A stretch of DNA of 64,000 nucleotides from Acorus gramineus (taxonomy: Eukaryota > Streptophyta > Magnoliopsida > Acorales > Acoraceae), in NCBI GenBank assembly GCA_030737835.1, contig CM060851.1:6905348-6969347 (forward strand), read 5' to 3'. How positions within the stretch are numbered: the first letter of the stretch is position 1; each line of letters opens with the position of its first letter. Of the stretch, positions 35,316 through 47,653 are shown one piece after another. The position numbers were made by a program, and so were the translations under genes. A model generated the notes under the pieces. That model worked only from the letters and a program-made list of their open reading frames with translations, searched no databases and had not been told where the DNA came from.

Positions 35316-36891
35316 ATGGGGGAGTCCCTCCTGACCTCGCTCACCATGGAGAACAACAGCATCAGCAGCAACAACAACAACAACAACCACCACCACCACC
35401 CGTCGACACTCCTCTCGATGGACCCGAGCGGCGGTGACTGCGATCGCGACGCCCTCAGCCGTCAGATCGTCCTCCCTCGCCCGCCCCCCGACATCAACCT
35501 CCCCCTCTCCTCCTCCCCTCCCACGACCCCCTGGAACCCCAACCTCGACCCCTGTGACCTCCTCGACGTTGGCCTCGGCCCGCAATTGTATGAAACCGAC
35601 ACCCTCTTGAACCTCCCGAAGCCTGCCGTCGCCGGTGTCGGTGCCCGCAAATGCATCCGCCGCGGCGATAGCATCTGGGGTGCCTGGTTCTTCTTCAACC
35701 ACTACTTCAAGCCTGTGCTGATGGAGAAGTCAAAGGCAAAGGTCTCATCGGGGTTTGAAAAATCCGATCTTCGGCTAGATGTGTTCATGGTCCAGCACGA
35801 CATGGAGAACATGTACATGTGGGTGTTCAAGGAGCGGCCGGAGAACGCTCTTGGGAAGATGCAGCTGAGGAGTTACATGAACGGGCATAGCCGGCCCGGG
35901 GAGCCGCAGTTCCCGTTTAGTGTGGAGCGGGGATTCGTGCGGTCCCACCGGATGCAGAGGAAGCAGTATCGGGGGCTGTCGAACCCGCAGTGTGTGCATG
36001 GGATTGAGGTGGTGCGTTCGCCCAACTTGGGTGGTGTTACTGAATTGGACCGGAAGAGGTGGGCTGAGCTGACGGGGCGGGAGGTTAACTTCTCTATTGA
36101 CCGAGGCGAGCGACTTTGGGTCATGGCGGAATTTGCCCAATATGGAGTTTGAGCTCGAGAGGCCGCCTCCCACACAACCGCCTACTTCAAAGGGCGCCAC
36201 GTCTTTGAATTCGAGGAGGTTGTTGCTTAATGGGTCGGGGTTGAACCTCTCAACCCAACCTTCAAACAGCGGGGCGGATAATGGGATGGACCTCTCGCCG
36301 GTCTGCAGCAAGAGGAGGAAGGATTTCTTCAGTCACGGGGGAGTGATGGATGAGGAATTTGTTTGTCTTCCTAGTAGTAACTTATATCCGTCTGACCGGG
36401 GAGTGCAGGACATGGATATCCACCCGATTGAGCCAGCGTGGTCAAACGACTTCACGGGGGTGATGAGGCACACTTATGGGCCAGTCACCGCGGCCAAGAC
36501 GATATACGAGGATGAGGAGGGGTATTTGATTATGGTCAGCTTGCCCTTCTCAGATCCACAGAGGGTCAAGGTTTCTTGGAGAAATACGCTTACACGTGGT
36601 ATAGTGAAGATACTCTGCTTCAGCACTGCCCGGATGCCATACATCAAGAGACATGACAGGACTTTCAAACTGACTGACCCATCTCCCGAGCACTGCCCGC
36701 CTGGGGAGTTTGTTAGGGAGATACCCCTTGCAACCCGTATCCCGGAGGATGCAAAACTTGAGGCTTACTATGATGAGACGGGGACCGTGTTGGAGATCAT
36801 GGTGCCGAAGCATCGTGTTGGGCCCGAAGAACATGAGGTTCGAGTTTGCTTGCGACCGCACCTTGGAGCCAATGAATTATTGTTGACTTGA
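35316..36891 (+). CDS. HSP20-like chaperone (alpha-crystallin domain) superfamily protein, frameshifted
   Basis: It resembles a conserved single-exon plant family annotated as HSP20-like (At1g20870 type, from memory). Start MGESLLTSLTMENN at 35,316 fits the family; an in-frame ATG at 35,286 is less likely. Order: His/Asn-rich N-terminus, DPCDLLDVGLG, RGDSIWGAWFFF, the very conserved FMVQHDMENMYMWVFKERPE and QCVHGIEVV blocks. Then LNGSGLNLSTQPSN, CSKRRKDFF, and a C-terminal alpha-crystallin-like domain (TAAKTIYEDEEGYLIMVSLP to LEIMVPKHR), ending LLLT and a stop at 36,891. At 36,096-36,100 the frame breaks. NFSI (frame ending 36,098) must continue as TEASDFGSWRNLPN in the +1 frame, where the family has NFSIPPEASDF-like sequence. 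Loss of two bases (CC) in an ATT-CCG-ACC context would give exactly this. Unshifted translation stops at 36,150. Either a young pseudogene or a sequence error. Confidence 0.85.
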
Positions 36892-37696
36892 AAAAAAAAA
36901 TTGGTGGGGGAGATCTCATTGGTTTTGCTAACTATGTATCATGAAAGAATGATATGTCATTGCGATGAAAAGAAGGCGCTTCACGGGATTCTTGATTTTT
37001 CATTGGGATGGCTCTGAAGCGTTGAGCAGGGGAGCGTGATTAAAAGGGGTAAGGATCTTATATGATTAATTATGTGGGATCATTTTTATAGTTTATTACT
37101 TATGTTATTTGATTGATGACTGTATTGTAGATTTTTTTAGTTTCTTTTTATGTTTCCAGTTTTTATCTTACTGGATGTATCAGCCTCTGAAAATTGTTCT
37201 ATCTTTCTTGATCTATATAAATATTGTCAGTATAAACTGTATAGATGTTCAGAATGACTAATGGTATAGCATTGTTATCTAGTGATTTTGTTACTTAATG
37301 AAGTTTTTTTTTATATTCTTCTTTAAGTTGCAACAAATGCTCAACATCTCTCTTTTAAAGATTTTATTCTTTTTAAATTTATTGAATACACATTTTCATT
37401 ATCAGTGATCATGTACTTTGAAGACATTTGTTTTTCACTGTTTCTGTCATTGATGCCAATTGACTTGTAGATTGAGTTATTTTTAATTGTATTCAGCGTT
37501 TTTGTATAGCTCTTGCACTCTAGTTCAGTTATGTTTCTGTTCGGGGATATGTATTGGTGAGATTGGTCAAATTTCCATTAAAACTTTTGTTTTGTTCATA
37601 TTTTCTTATTTTCTACTATGAAATATTGAGCATGTCTTTTTCTTTTAAGCTTGTCTGATATGAGCTGAACTGTTTTCTTCTGGGCATTCCTTTTAG
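36892..37696 (+). other. Likely 3' UTR and downstream spacer
   Basis: T-rich sequence follows the HSP20-like stop. No clear polyadenylation site or gene was recognised. Confidence 0.4.
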
Positions 37697-38578
37697 ATAA
37701 TAGGATGGGTGAACTATGGGATGTACATGACTGATCAAATAAGACACAAATGAAGGTCATTGGAGTATCTAACAGTTGCTAATGGGCAATTGGCATCTTC
37801 AAGTTCATAAATCAGTAAAGGACACTCTTAATAAATGGATCTGGCACTAACCATAGATCAGAGGACATTCATAACAAATGAAATTGGCACCGACCATCTA
37901 GTGATGATTGGAAAAGACAATAAATTTCTACCCAATTCAATCATTGAAATTAATGATGTGATGATGCATCAAATATCAGAGGTTGTATATTCATGAAAAG
38001 AAATTCCTTATAGGCTTATACCTTGTGTATGTCTTCATGTAGATAAAGAGATCAACATATCAAACATTTTGAAAAAACATGTTAGAAGAATTATTGATGA
38101 AGCCTATGATGCATACAATTTAGTATGATCCCTCATCAAAAATTCTGGAGGCCAACATGGTTTCAAGTATCAGTAGATAAAGAGATGAACTTTTACAGTG
38201 TCATTACTTCAATTAAGAACCATGTCATTACTTAAATTAAGAACCAAGAGGGGAAGGTGTGTGATTATCTTGGAAAATACATACGATCTCATGCATATTG
38301 AATATAACATAAACAAAAAAAATCAAATCAGAAATTGACAGTTATATGGGCATAAATATGTAATCAATTCCCACATATTTTGGTGAATATTCATATAATA
38401 AAATGACAAGAAAATAAGGAAAATTAGAAGATTAAGATCTTACAGTTCATCAAAATTATATGCTGTCATCCCCATCAGGAGCTTGAATCAAGGTGTGCTG
38501 CAGAATGAAGTCAAGAAAATTACATGACAAATACAAGAGTTTGGTTATATCCGCCCACATAAATGAACACCTGCATGT
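37697..38578 (+). repeat. Dispersed repeat P (inverse of 58,429-59,298)
   Basis: Shared text in inverse orientation includes GGATGGGT...AACTATGGGATGTA, CAATAAATTTCTACCCAATT, GATAAAGAGATCAACATATC, the GTTAGAAGAATTATT run, and CATAAATGAACACCTGCATG. The + strand here reads DKEINISNILKKHVRRI then IDEAYDAYNLV followed by a stop; the copy at 58.8 kb is open longer. This suggests a shared decayed gene fragment of unrecognised family. Confidence 0.75.
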
Positions 38579-39579
38579 TTTATGCCCGTTTGAGAATGAG
38601 TTTAGGCAGCTTTTAGGTTTGTAAGAAGTTGATTTTCCTAAACCCGTTTCCAAACAGAAAAACTGAGGTAAAAAGCTGTAGATATATTTATGTGAAAAAA
38701 TATTCAAAACCTCAGTTTTCCATAAGCTAAGGAGAGGGAGCTAGTTTCTTGCAAAATTAGTTTTAAATTTATCTTTTGTTTAAAATTAGTTTTGTAATCG
38801 TGCGACCAAATGCAGCCTTCGATTGAAGATGAAACAATTAGAAAGAATGAACTATGCTGGTAATTTTAGAGTTCAGATCCAATAAGGGCTTATATAATGA
38901 TCGAACTGCGCAGAGTGTGACACTATATACAACAATTGGTTGTGCAGTTCGATTCATAGGCTGTCTAGTTGGCAGTGTGGTTCGAGACTAATGGAACTGA
39001 TGGTACCTAGGCCTGAGTGGATCTGGAGTCATAATTTAAAGGCATAAAACTCATTCTCTTGCAAAATTCTGACACGCACTCTTATGAACTGAAAGGCTGG
39101 AAGAGGTTTCATTTTATGCAACGCGTCATAGATATACATGGACCACAAATTTTGTTTGATTGAAAACAATGATCGTTTCATTTACCCATTAAGAGGCATT
39201 TTGTTGTCAATTTGTTCCCAAACAAAGATATTATCATCCAAAAAACATAACCAATGCAGTAGCTCACAATAATAATAAAAAAATTACCCCCCAGATGACA
39301 GACAAGGCAATTGACCATCCGAACAGTAACTGAGAGAGATCATTTTCAAAGTTCCAAAGGTATTACTCATTTCCCATTAAAATGTAAGATTATACTTCCC
39401 AAAGTATATGATCTCTAAATATCATTTCGAAAAAGACAGAGAGTGCGCGCGCGTGCACACAGGGAGGATAATATGCGGCTTGTGCGGGAGGGTTCCATAT
39501 GTGTGGGATTTGATCATGGTCGTTCGATGGGACGGTTTTAAAACAATCATGTTTCATTTTTACTGGTAACCTATTTGTT
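38579..39579. other. Intergenic, nothing recognised
   Basis: A short GCGCGC/GTGT stretch lies at 39,440-39,460. A sequence GGTCGTTCGATGGGACGG at about 39,518 resembles a decayed form of the CGTCCGAT hairpins at 18.7 and 57.6 kb. No gene. Confidence 0.4.
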
Positions 39580-40340
39580 TAATCTGTGGATTTAATTTTG
39601 GATTAGATAACTGATTTGCCGATTCCAACAGATTGTTGGAGTCTGAATACTAGATCTGTTTGTAGTATTTCCATCATATTCACAATATCCACGTATAGAT
39701 TGTTTATCAACCTCTATTTCTCTCCCTCTTTGTTTTTATGATCATCAGATGTGAAAACTATTTCACTGTGTGTGTGGTGAAACTCTTCTCTCTCTCTCTC
39801 TCCATCTCTATTTAAATCCATAATAGAATTTCAGGAAGACTTTTTCAACCCTCTTATAGGCCTTTGGCAACATTATAAAGTTTTAATGCACTCTGTTGGG
39901 AATCAAATGTATGTATTGTGAATATAAAGAGTCAATTTTAATTGGAATTAGACACAATACAGACTTGGGTGATCAGTTTGACTTTTGATTAATATTCATT
40001 TATATATCACATCATCTAAAGCACTATAATAAATCAACTAACACATTATATACTCTATGTCATAACAAAATCTTCATTGAAGAAGCCTAAAAATCTATAC
40101 ATTTAATTCGTTCAAGAATATACTTATAATTATTTTTCATTGTTGATTGATCTCATATTGTTTCACAACATTCCATCTAATGATCAACTGTAACCATGAT
40201 TTTTTTTAAAAAAAAAACTACAAATGGTGTTAGCTTGAGAGTCCTCAACAACTGAAAACCTGTAGAACATCATGGAAGTAAATAACTCATCTACTGCTAA
40301 ATTCCCTCCTCTTTTTGTATTTTTACAAGATAAATACAAG
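39580..40340 (+). repeat. Dispersed repeat Q (inverse of the Hsc70-like intron blocks)
   Basis: The + strand matches the minus strand of 53,758-54,720 and 51,130-51,900. Shared text includes CAACCTCTATTT, CATCTCTATTTAAATCC, AGGAAGACTTTTTCAACC, AATCAAATGTATGTATTGTG, TTAATTGGAATTAGACACAA, TTCACAACATTCCATCT and CTACAAATGGTGTT. In the Hsc70-like pseudogene this block lies between exon 1 and exon 2, so this is a third, gene-less copy of that intron region in opposite orientation. Confidence 0.8.
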
Positions 40341-40883
40341 CCCTAAAATGGTATCAACAAACCCACCAAATCTAAGCAAACCAACATACAAAAGAAAACA
40401 AGCTGACAAAAACAATGTAACAATTTTTTAAAAGTGGTAATTCATTCATAATCTTGCAAACGTTACAAATGAGTTGAATATGGTGAGGAAGGAGAAGGGG
40501 ATGACGAGAAGAATAAATAAAAAAAAGTACATAAAAAAAACAACAGAAGAAGGGAAATAACAAACACAAACTGTCTATAGGAAAACCAACTAACTGATCT
40601 TATAGTTTAAACAAAACTAGTGCGATAAAAGTTTAAAATTGCACATTTCACTAGACCAATGTAATTGAACTAATATACTCGGAATTATTTGGTGAAGCAA
40701 ATACACAAGCTTGTCTTCATAATAAAGAGGGCTTTTTTTAACATCTGCAGATGTGTTTTTATCAAAGACTTCAATTCTTCGATCAAGAGCATTTTTACAT
40801 TTGAAGCTTTCTTTAGCATGACATAATCTGATCTACATTTCTATGTAGAGAAATCATCTATTCTTTCAAATATGTATATGGTT
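40341..40883. other. Intergenic, nothing recognised
   Basis: No gene, RNA or transposon end recognised in this AT-rich spacer. Confidence 0.4.
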
Positions 40884-43800
40884 TAGTGCTGCTACCCAGG
40901 CCCCAAAAATTAGGCCCCATTGTTGAGCCCCAATAGGTGGCATAATCCTATTGGTCCAATGTTTGACTTTTTCTAACCACCAAAAGGCCAATTACACAAC
41001 TACCCTTATCATTAATATCCTCATTAAAATCGTAACCGAATCCCACAAATTGGGGCACCATTAATTCCTCTCCCCAAAGTAACCGAATTCCACAAATGGG
41101 GGCACCATTAATTCCTCTCCCCAATAAAATTTGAATGTTAGGGTTCCGATTTGGGCAAAGCCATATGAATGAAAAAAAAAGAAAAAAAATTAGGCGATCA
41201 AGATTTCAATCCATCTGATTCTCTTCCCCAACAAACCGTTAACAATGGCGAATAAAAAAGGATAGATTTCTTCTGCCAATCGAAACTTAACTGTCATTTT
41301 GTATTTTTTTTTTTTTTTTGACAAAAAAAAAAACAGGTCATTTGTATCTGATAAAAAAGTCACATTTTTTTTTTTTGCACTTCTTGCAAATGTGGAATCC
41401 AATCAAGAAACTGTCTCAGTTGTGAAATTTTTCCTTCCGTGCATCTGAATTTCTTCCGTTAATACCGTGTATCTAGATTAATTTTTTGCACTTCTTGCAA
41501 ATGTGAAATCCAATCAAGAAACTGTCTCAGTTGTTGAATTTTCCCTTCTGTGCATCTGAATTTCTTCTGTTAATACTGTGTATCTGAAATTCGACAGTGT
41601 ATCTTGATTTGGGAAATCACAAATGTTTTATGTTTTCCTGTGCACACCATTCATATTCTGCTTCGAATGATGCAATTAGCCTGTAATATCAGATACTTGT
41701 ATCTGAAAATCATTTTAAGATACAGTGCTGTATCTTAAAACCAAACAAAAACCATGTGGATTTTGAATTACCAAACATGTTAATTAGCAGTACATATATT
41801 TTAAAAAAAGTCCTTCAAGCCTTTATATACATATATATATGACAATTAGAAATTAAATATGAATCAGATAAACTTTAATCAATTCCATGGAGAAATAAAA
41901 TGTCAAACTTCAAATTGTGCTTGAAACAGGTTTTAAGATACACATTTCACATTCAGACACACCTCAATAGTTATTATCTACTATGCTGGAGAAGCAGCCA
42001 ATTATATTTGATTCATTTTTTGAGTTAAGGTATACCTAATAAAAAGTCTCACATACACATCACAATAGACATACATTCCACATACAATTTGACATTGATT
42101 TGCATTTCACATAGATGTCTAATACAAATTTCAGATACACCATCAAATTCAGATACATCTATCACTGTATCAAATACAATGTTATCTCGTCCACATTTTG
42201 CTGATCAGCCAAATCAATCACTTCCTTTGGTAAACTGGTTTCCATTTCACATGAATCGTAGATGTCTTCCAAATAATTTGATTCTTCAAATGTGTCATCC
42301 ATATAATCCTCCTCACTGCCTGTTGAAAAATAGAAAAGAAGTCACATGTTATAAAATTAAAATTAAGATACAGTGCTGTATCTTAAAACCAATACAAACC
42401 ATATGGATTTTAAATTACCGGACATGTTATTTAGCAGTACATATTTTCAAATAAAGTCCTTCAAACCTTTATATGTATATACGTATATGACAATTAGCAA
42501 TTAAATATTGATCAAGTACACATTAATCAATTCCATAGAAATAAAATGTCAAAAATTCATTTTAAGATACAGTGCTGTATCTTAAAACCAAACAAAAACC
42601 ATGTGGATTTTGAATTACCAAACATGTTAATTCCTTTGGTAAACTGGTTTCCATTTCACATGAATCGTAGATGTCTTCCAAATAATTTGATTCTTCAAAT
42701 GTGTCATCCATATAATCCTCCTCACTGCCTGTTGAAAAATAGAAAAGAAGTCACATGTTATAAAATTAAAATTAAGATACAGTGCTGTATCTTAAAACCA
42801 ATACAAACCATATGGATTTTGAATTACCGGACATGTTATTTAGCAGTACATATTTTCAAATAAAGTCCTTCAAACCTTTATATGTATATACGTATATGAC
42901 AATTAGCAATTAAATATTAATCAAGTACACATTAATCAATTCCATGGTGAAATAAAATGTCAAAAATTGATTTTAAGATACAATGCTGTATCTTAAAACC
43001 AAACAACCATGTGGATTTTGAATTACCAAACATGTTAATTAGCAGTACATATACTTTAAAAAAAGTCCTTCAATCCTTTATATACTTTTTATATAAAGTA
43101 TATATCTATATCTATATGACAATTAGAAATTTTATATGAATCAGATAAACATTAATCAATTCCATGGAGAAATAAAATGTCAAAAATTCAATTTAAGATA
43201 CAGTACTGTATCTTAAAAACAAACAAAAACCATGTGGATTTTGAATTACCAAACATGTTAATTAGCAGTACATATACTTAAAAAAAAGTCTTTCAAGCCT
43301 TCATATATTGGAATATATATATATGACAATTAGCAATTAAATATGAATCACATAAACATTAATCAATTCCATGGAGAAATAAAATGTCAAACTTCAAATC
43401 GTGCTTGAAAAATAAAATCAAGATACACGTGTATCTGGAATTTATTTTGATAGAGAAATTAAAACAAACAAAAAAGGTATGTGATGAATCGAATGAGTAA
43501 TAAAAAAATCAGATCGAATATGAATTATTCAGATCGAAAATAAATCTAACCTGATTGGATCGCCATTGTCTCACCACAATCGATCGCGAACAAAAAAATA
43601 TATGAACCGCGCAATTATAATAACCTCCACAGATTCAACTGAAAAAAAAAAATGATTTCGATGCTTGTTTTCACTTCCACCATTGAATCTAGATATAAAA
43701 TAAATGTAAATCGTGATATTTTTTTAGGGTTCGAAATACCTAACCTGGATATTTGCACCACCATTAAAATCGCACGAAAAAAAAAAGTAAAACGATGAAA

Positions 43801-44133
43801 TCCTCTCTTTCAACGTTGAAAGTCTGAACGAAAAATGTAAATTGATGTTTGTTTTCTTTGCAGCATATCAATCTTTATAAAACTCTGTGATTTTTTTTTT
43901 TTTTTATCGTGCAAATGAAGTATCTTCATATACCGAAAATTAATTGAACGGTTGATATGCTAGGCATTAATTTTTTTTATCGTGCGTATCAAATCGTAAC
44001 TAACTCGGCATTAATTGAACGGTTATTGAAAAAAACGGGGAGATTAATTAGGAGGGCTAATATAGGTATTTCAAGATTGCCACCTCATGGGGCTTGGGTT
44101 GGGGTCTATTAGTTGGGGCCCAAAAATCATTAT
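40884..44133 (-). mobile_element. MULE-like element C, about 3.2 kb, related to copies A and B
   Basis: The left end is TAGTGCTGCTACCCAGGCCC then AGCCCCAATAGGTGGCA. The right end read inward is AATAATGATTTTTGGGCCCC then AGCCCCATGAGGTGGCA. These are terminal repeats of about 57 bp, clearly related to elements A and B (ACCCAGGCCCCA...GCCCCATGAGGTG). A flanking 9-bp repeat is only suggested (ATGGTTTAG / ATTGTTTTG). On the minus strand an exon-like start (ATGGCGATCCAATCAG, 43,566-43,551, followed by GT) and an acidic exon-like piece lie inside: about 42,324-42,170, SEEDYMDDTFEESNYLEDIY..., after a CAACAG acceptor. The latter recalls acidic N-termini of FAR1-like MULE proteins, but this is only a resemblance. 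No full transposase. Confidence 0.7.
41717..43436. repeat. Array of AAGATACAG/CTGTATCTT palindromes in repeated ~200-bp units
   Basis: The palindrome AAGATACAGTGCTGTATCTT (9-bp arms, TG spacer; often 13-bp arms with TTTT/AAAA) lies at 41,717-41,736, 42,365-42,384, 42,564-42,583 and 42,774-42,793. A one-base variant lies at 42,975-42,994, and a fully perfect form (AAGATACAGTACTGTATCTT) at 43,195-43,214. A related perfect palindrome AGATACACGTGTATCT is at 43,421-43,436. Each is followed by a shared ~170-bp unit with CCATGTGGATTTTGAATTAC, TAGCAGTACATAT, GACAATTAG and TAATCAATTCCATGG. A larger 409-bp direct duplication covers 42,222-42,560 and 42,631-42,970. Confidence 0.9.
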
Positions 44134-44319
44134 TGTTTTGAAATATTCCAAGAGAGTTCAACTTGAATAAGATTAATAGATTAGCACACATTAATGGACA
44201 GAAATTCTTAAGAGGATCGATTCGAAGAAGAAGAAGAAGAAGAAGAAATAATGTAGGAAGACAAAATGGAAGGTCATACAATAAACAATGATCAAATCAT
44301 CAAATGCTCTCAGAATCTG

Positions 44320-44341
44320 TGTGTGTGTGAGAGAGAGAGAC
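44320..44341. repeat. GT/GA microsatellite
   Basis: GTGTGTGTGAGAGAGAGAGA run in spacer DNA. Confidence 0.7.
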
Positions 44342-44536
44342 CTAGACGGATTGGAAGTGGAGGGAACAGAACTATATATGAATGGGAGTGTTTTCAAAGG
44401 GGCTCTGTTAAATGAATGTAACAATTAGTTTTGGATCTGCGATTGAAACAATACTGAGATTCTTAAAATCTTATGTTTTAAATACAACTTTTAAAAAATA
44501 TTATTTTATTACCTTCTCAATAAGGACTGAGAGAAC

Positions 44537-44928
44537 TAGGGGTGGTAAACGAGCTGAACGAGAGCCGAGCTGAGTCGAACTCCCGAGCCGAGCTTATGAG
44601 CCTCAACGAGCCTAATATTCTTCTTCATTTTATGGTTTTTAGGGGTTGAAAACAAAATTTTAACATAAATGAGTCAAGTTCATAAGCTTAAAAGAGTATA
44701 ACTTTGTATTGATTTAATGTTCTGATTTTATAAAAGAGTTGAGTTAAGCTTCAACCAAGTTTTTTTATAACACAAATGAGTAGAGTTTGAACACAAAATG
44801 AAGCTCGATCCAGGTCCCGAACCTAATTGAGCTTTAAAAATTATTTAAGCTCGCTCATTTGTCTAATTGAATGAGCCTGAACGAGCATCAGAGCCCGAGC
44901 GGCTTGGTTCGTTTATCAGCCAGCCCTA
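44537..44928. mobile_element. Non-autonomous hAT-like element with GAGC-rich ends
   Basis: The left end TAGGGGTGGTAAACGAGC and the right end (read inward) TAGGGCTGGCTGATAAACGA form terminal inverted repeats. The repetitive GAGCCGAGC / AACGAGCC subterminal sequence is a common style of plant hAT derivatives. Flanks GAGAGAAC and GGAGGACA are not an exact duplication. Confidence 0.55.
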
Positions 44929-44944
44929 GGAGGACACAATTTAC

Positions 44945-46325
44945 ACTTATTTTTTTAGTTTTTTAGAAATAATAAATAATTTTTGATGAGATATTTGTTT
45001 TTATGAAAATTGTATGTATTTTTATGATGCATTGAATGGACATATTGAATTGTACTGAGTAAATATATCATTAGAACATTTTTACATATAAATGAATTGA
45101 TATAATTTATTGGAGCATATAATTTGTATTAAGGTTGCAAATGTGGACTAAATGTAGGTTGATGAAAAAAATCTTATTATACCATATCTAATCCTAAATT
45201 AAAATTTATCGACGTTTCTTTGTTTTTCCATGTTTGCAACTCTTTTTTATGTATTATGTTTGGCATAGAATTTTAAAATTTTTTAAATAATTTTTTTTTT
45301 AAAGATTTTTTTAATATTAATTTTTTTTTATGTCTTTTATCTACTTTTTTTTTTGAAAAAGTGGAATTTTAATATTTTATTTCATATGTGTGGTTCTATT
45401 TTTTTTTTCCTTTTTAATTTTGTTTTGGAGATTTTTTAAATATTTATTGTTTTTATATTTATCTAGTTTTATTTTGGAAAAGTGGAATTTTAATATTAGA
45501 AGATACGCTTTTGGGGTCTTACATCACTTAAGACAAGTTTTAAAAATATGTAATATTTTTTAAATATATCATAAATTGTTAGTTGTATAAATTTCATTTT
45601 TTTTTAGTCCATCATTTTTCTATCAAAATAAAAAAATACTTAATGTCAAATATTATATCAGCCCATCTTGAAATAGTCCTAGATCTGCCCCCTACATATA
45701 AATGAATCTATATAATTTATTACAGTTCATAATTTGCATTCAAGTTGCAAATGTAGTTAAGTCTAACATTTTTCTTGATGTTGTTTCATTTACACTCCAT
45801 GTTTTATTTTGCACACCTCTTTGTGCTCTCCATTGTTATATCAAAGGGGCGTGTAAAATGAAATGAGGAATGCAAGTAAAAATATCCTTAAAAAAAAGCA
45901 CTTGTTAAAACTAGGGTTGCCTAGATCCGACTCTATTTGGTAAGATCTGACTTATGATAATGATACAGTAAAAATTTTACAAATGGAAAACATATGATGA
46001 AGAAAACTTTCCATATGAGACATTTTCAATAAGACTTACGTGAATATATTTCAAATTTTTTTAAAAGAAGTTACTTGGAAACATATATTTTACATAAAAA
46101 AAATAAAAATTATTTATGCAACACACAAAAATCACATGTTTGATAATACAAAGCATATGTAAGATCTACATGTAAAAACGCATTTAGAAACAATATAATT
46201 TATAACTTTTTTTTTATAAAATGTATTTATGATATTATTAATATAATTATTCATATTACGTGAAATTATAAAAATTATCGAGACATCACATATGGATCTT
46301 GATATATCATGTATTTCACATGTAA
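44945..46325 (+). repeat. Dispersed repeat R (inverse of 60,985-61,835)
   Basis: In inverse order both copies share CATGTAGATC(TT), GTTTGATAATACAAAGCATA, TATCAAAGGGGCGTGTAAAA, ACACTCCATGTTTTATTTTG, CATATAAATGAAT.GATATAA and GAAAATTGTATGTATTTTTA. This copy carries an extra ~600 bp between a direct repeat of about 60 bp (45,085-45,146 and 45,694-45,756), which the other copy has only once. Confidence 0.75.
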
Positions 46326-47172
46326 AATATTTGAAGTATTCGATGTCACCAGACATGAATAGACCTCATTCACTATCCACTCTGAGGCATGTTTTGCAAG
46401 AGGTCATTTACTCGCAAGAAAAACATTTTCATAGAACAGAAGATATAATAAGGTATAATTCACAACTTTGGCTATAAGATATATTGGATTATTAGAGTGG
46501 AATAAGCCTTTGGGCCTATTCCAGGAGGCCCAAAGGGAATAGGACCAAAAGGCCGATGCTGGGGAATCCACGATTGAACCCACAGGGGTTTAGGGGCAGC
46601 TCCCTCTACTCAATTTTTTAATAATAATAGTATAATCAACTAATTATTAGATATATTATTAAAATATAATTTTTTATGAATTTAGAATATATATATATAT
46701 ATATATTTATTTATTTTTAATTGTATAAAAATAAATATTATATTTTGTGAGAGTTGATAAGTGGGAAGATACTAAGCTGATATTTTGATCTATTCATGGT
46801 GTTTGGAGGAATATTGATCATAATTTAATGAAAATTAACTAGAGTGGCATATATGCCTAATTTGAAAACATTTTCTTATATAATTTGATAGAAAAGTAAA
46901 TAATATGTTTTCTGGAGAATGCAAAAAAAAAAAAAAAGAATAGGGTTATTTGCATAAATACACCTAAAAAGTCTAATTTTGTTTGAATACCCAGTTGAAA
47001 TCATATACCCAAAACTATCCTCCAAAAGGATTTAAGTAATGATTCTCATTTATAACTTTGGGAAAGAAATATTTGTAGTTGATCTACCTAAATTATTTGT
47101 AAAAAAAAACTTAAGAAATCAACTCCGAAAAAAGGGAGAGTCAGTGCTTTATATACAAATTAGTGAACTTTA
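46326..47172. other. Intergenic, nothing recognised
   Basis: A short inverted pair GGCCTATTCC / AGGAGGCCCAAAGGGAATAG near 46,512-46,545 and a TA microsatellite at 46,689-46,706. No gene. Confidence 0.4.
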
Positions 47173-47653
47173 TGGTGTCGTTTGGGTAGTAGAATAAGAG
47201 GAGAATAGGAAGGAATAAGAAGAGAATAGACCTAAAAATTTGTCTAGATTTTAGGAATAGATGATTATAGCTATGTCAGAATAGATGAACATAAGTTGGT
47301 ATTTGTATTCAAAATCCTTTTGAGATTGTATTATTCCACCCAATCCATTCAATTTGAATAAAGGGATCACACTGTCAAATCAACTGTTATGTTACATCTT
47401 ATAAATTAGATGGCCCACATGTCAAATCATTTTTCACATTTTATAAATTTTTATCCACACATTCTTCATAGTTTATCTACAACTTATTCATGGTCAACTA
47501 AACAACAAAAAATTTCCATATCACATTTTTCAATGAGAAAATTTAAAAGTACAACCAAACAAAAAAAATCATTTATTCCAATGCTATAGTAATATATTAT
47601 TAGAATAGTTATAAAGCCTCCGGATAGTTTATATCTCTATCCAAACGGCACCA
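47173..47653. mobile_element. MITE, 481 bp, TGGTGYCGTTTGG ends
   Basis: Terminal inverted repeats TGGTGTCGTTTGGGTAG (left) and TGGTGCCGTTTGGATAG (right, reverse complement) match at 15 of 17 positions. TA flanks both ends, which could be a 2-bp target duplication, though TA is weak evidence. The interior shares GCTATGTCAGAATA with relatives at 15.4 and 22.1 kb. No coding. Confidence 0.75.

Noticed and set aside
35181..35702. 173-codon minus-strand frame opposite the HSP20-like gene
   Set aside because: Val/Gly-rich mirror of a GC-rich, repeat-rich coding region; a shadow frame.
42089..42863. 121- and 105-codon + frames in element C
   Set aside because: They overlap the 409-bp duplication and repeat each other word for word; the minus strand carries the more exon-like signal.
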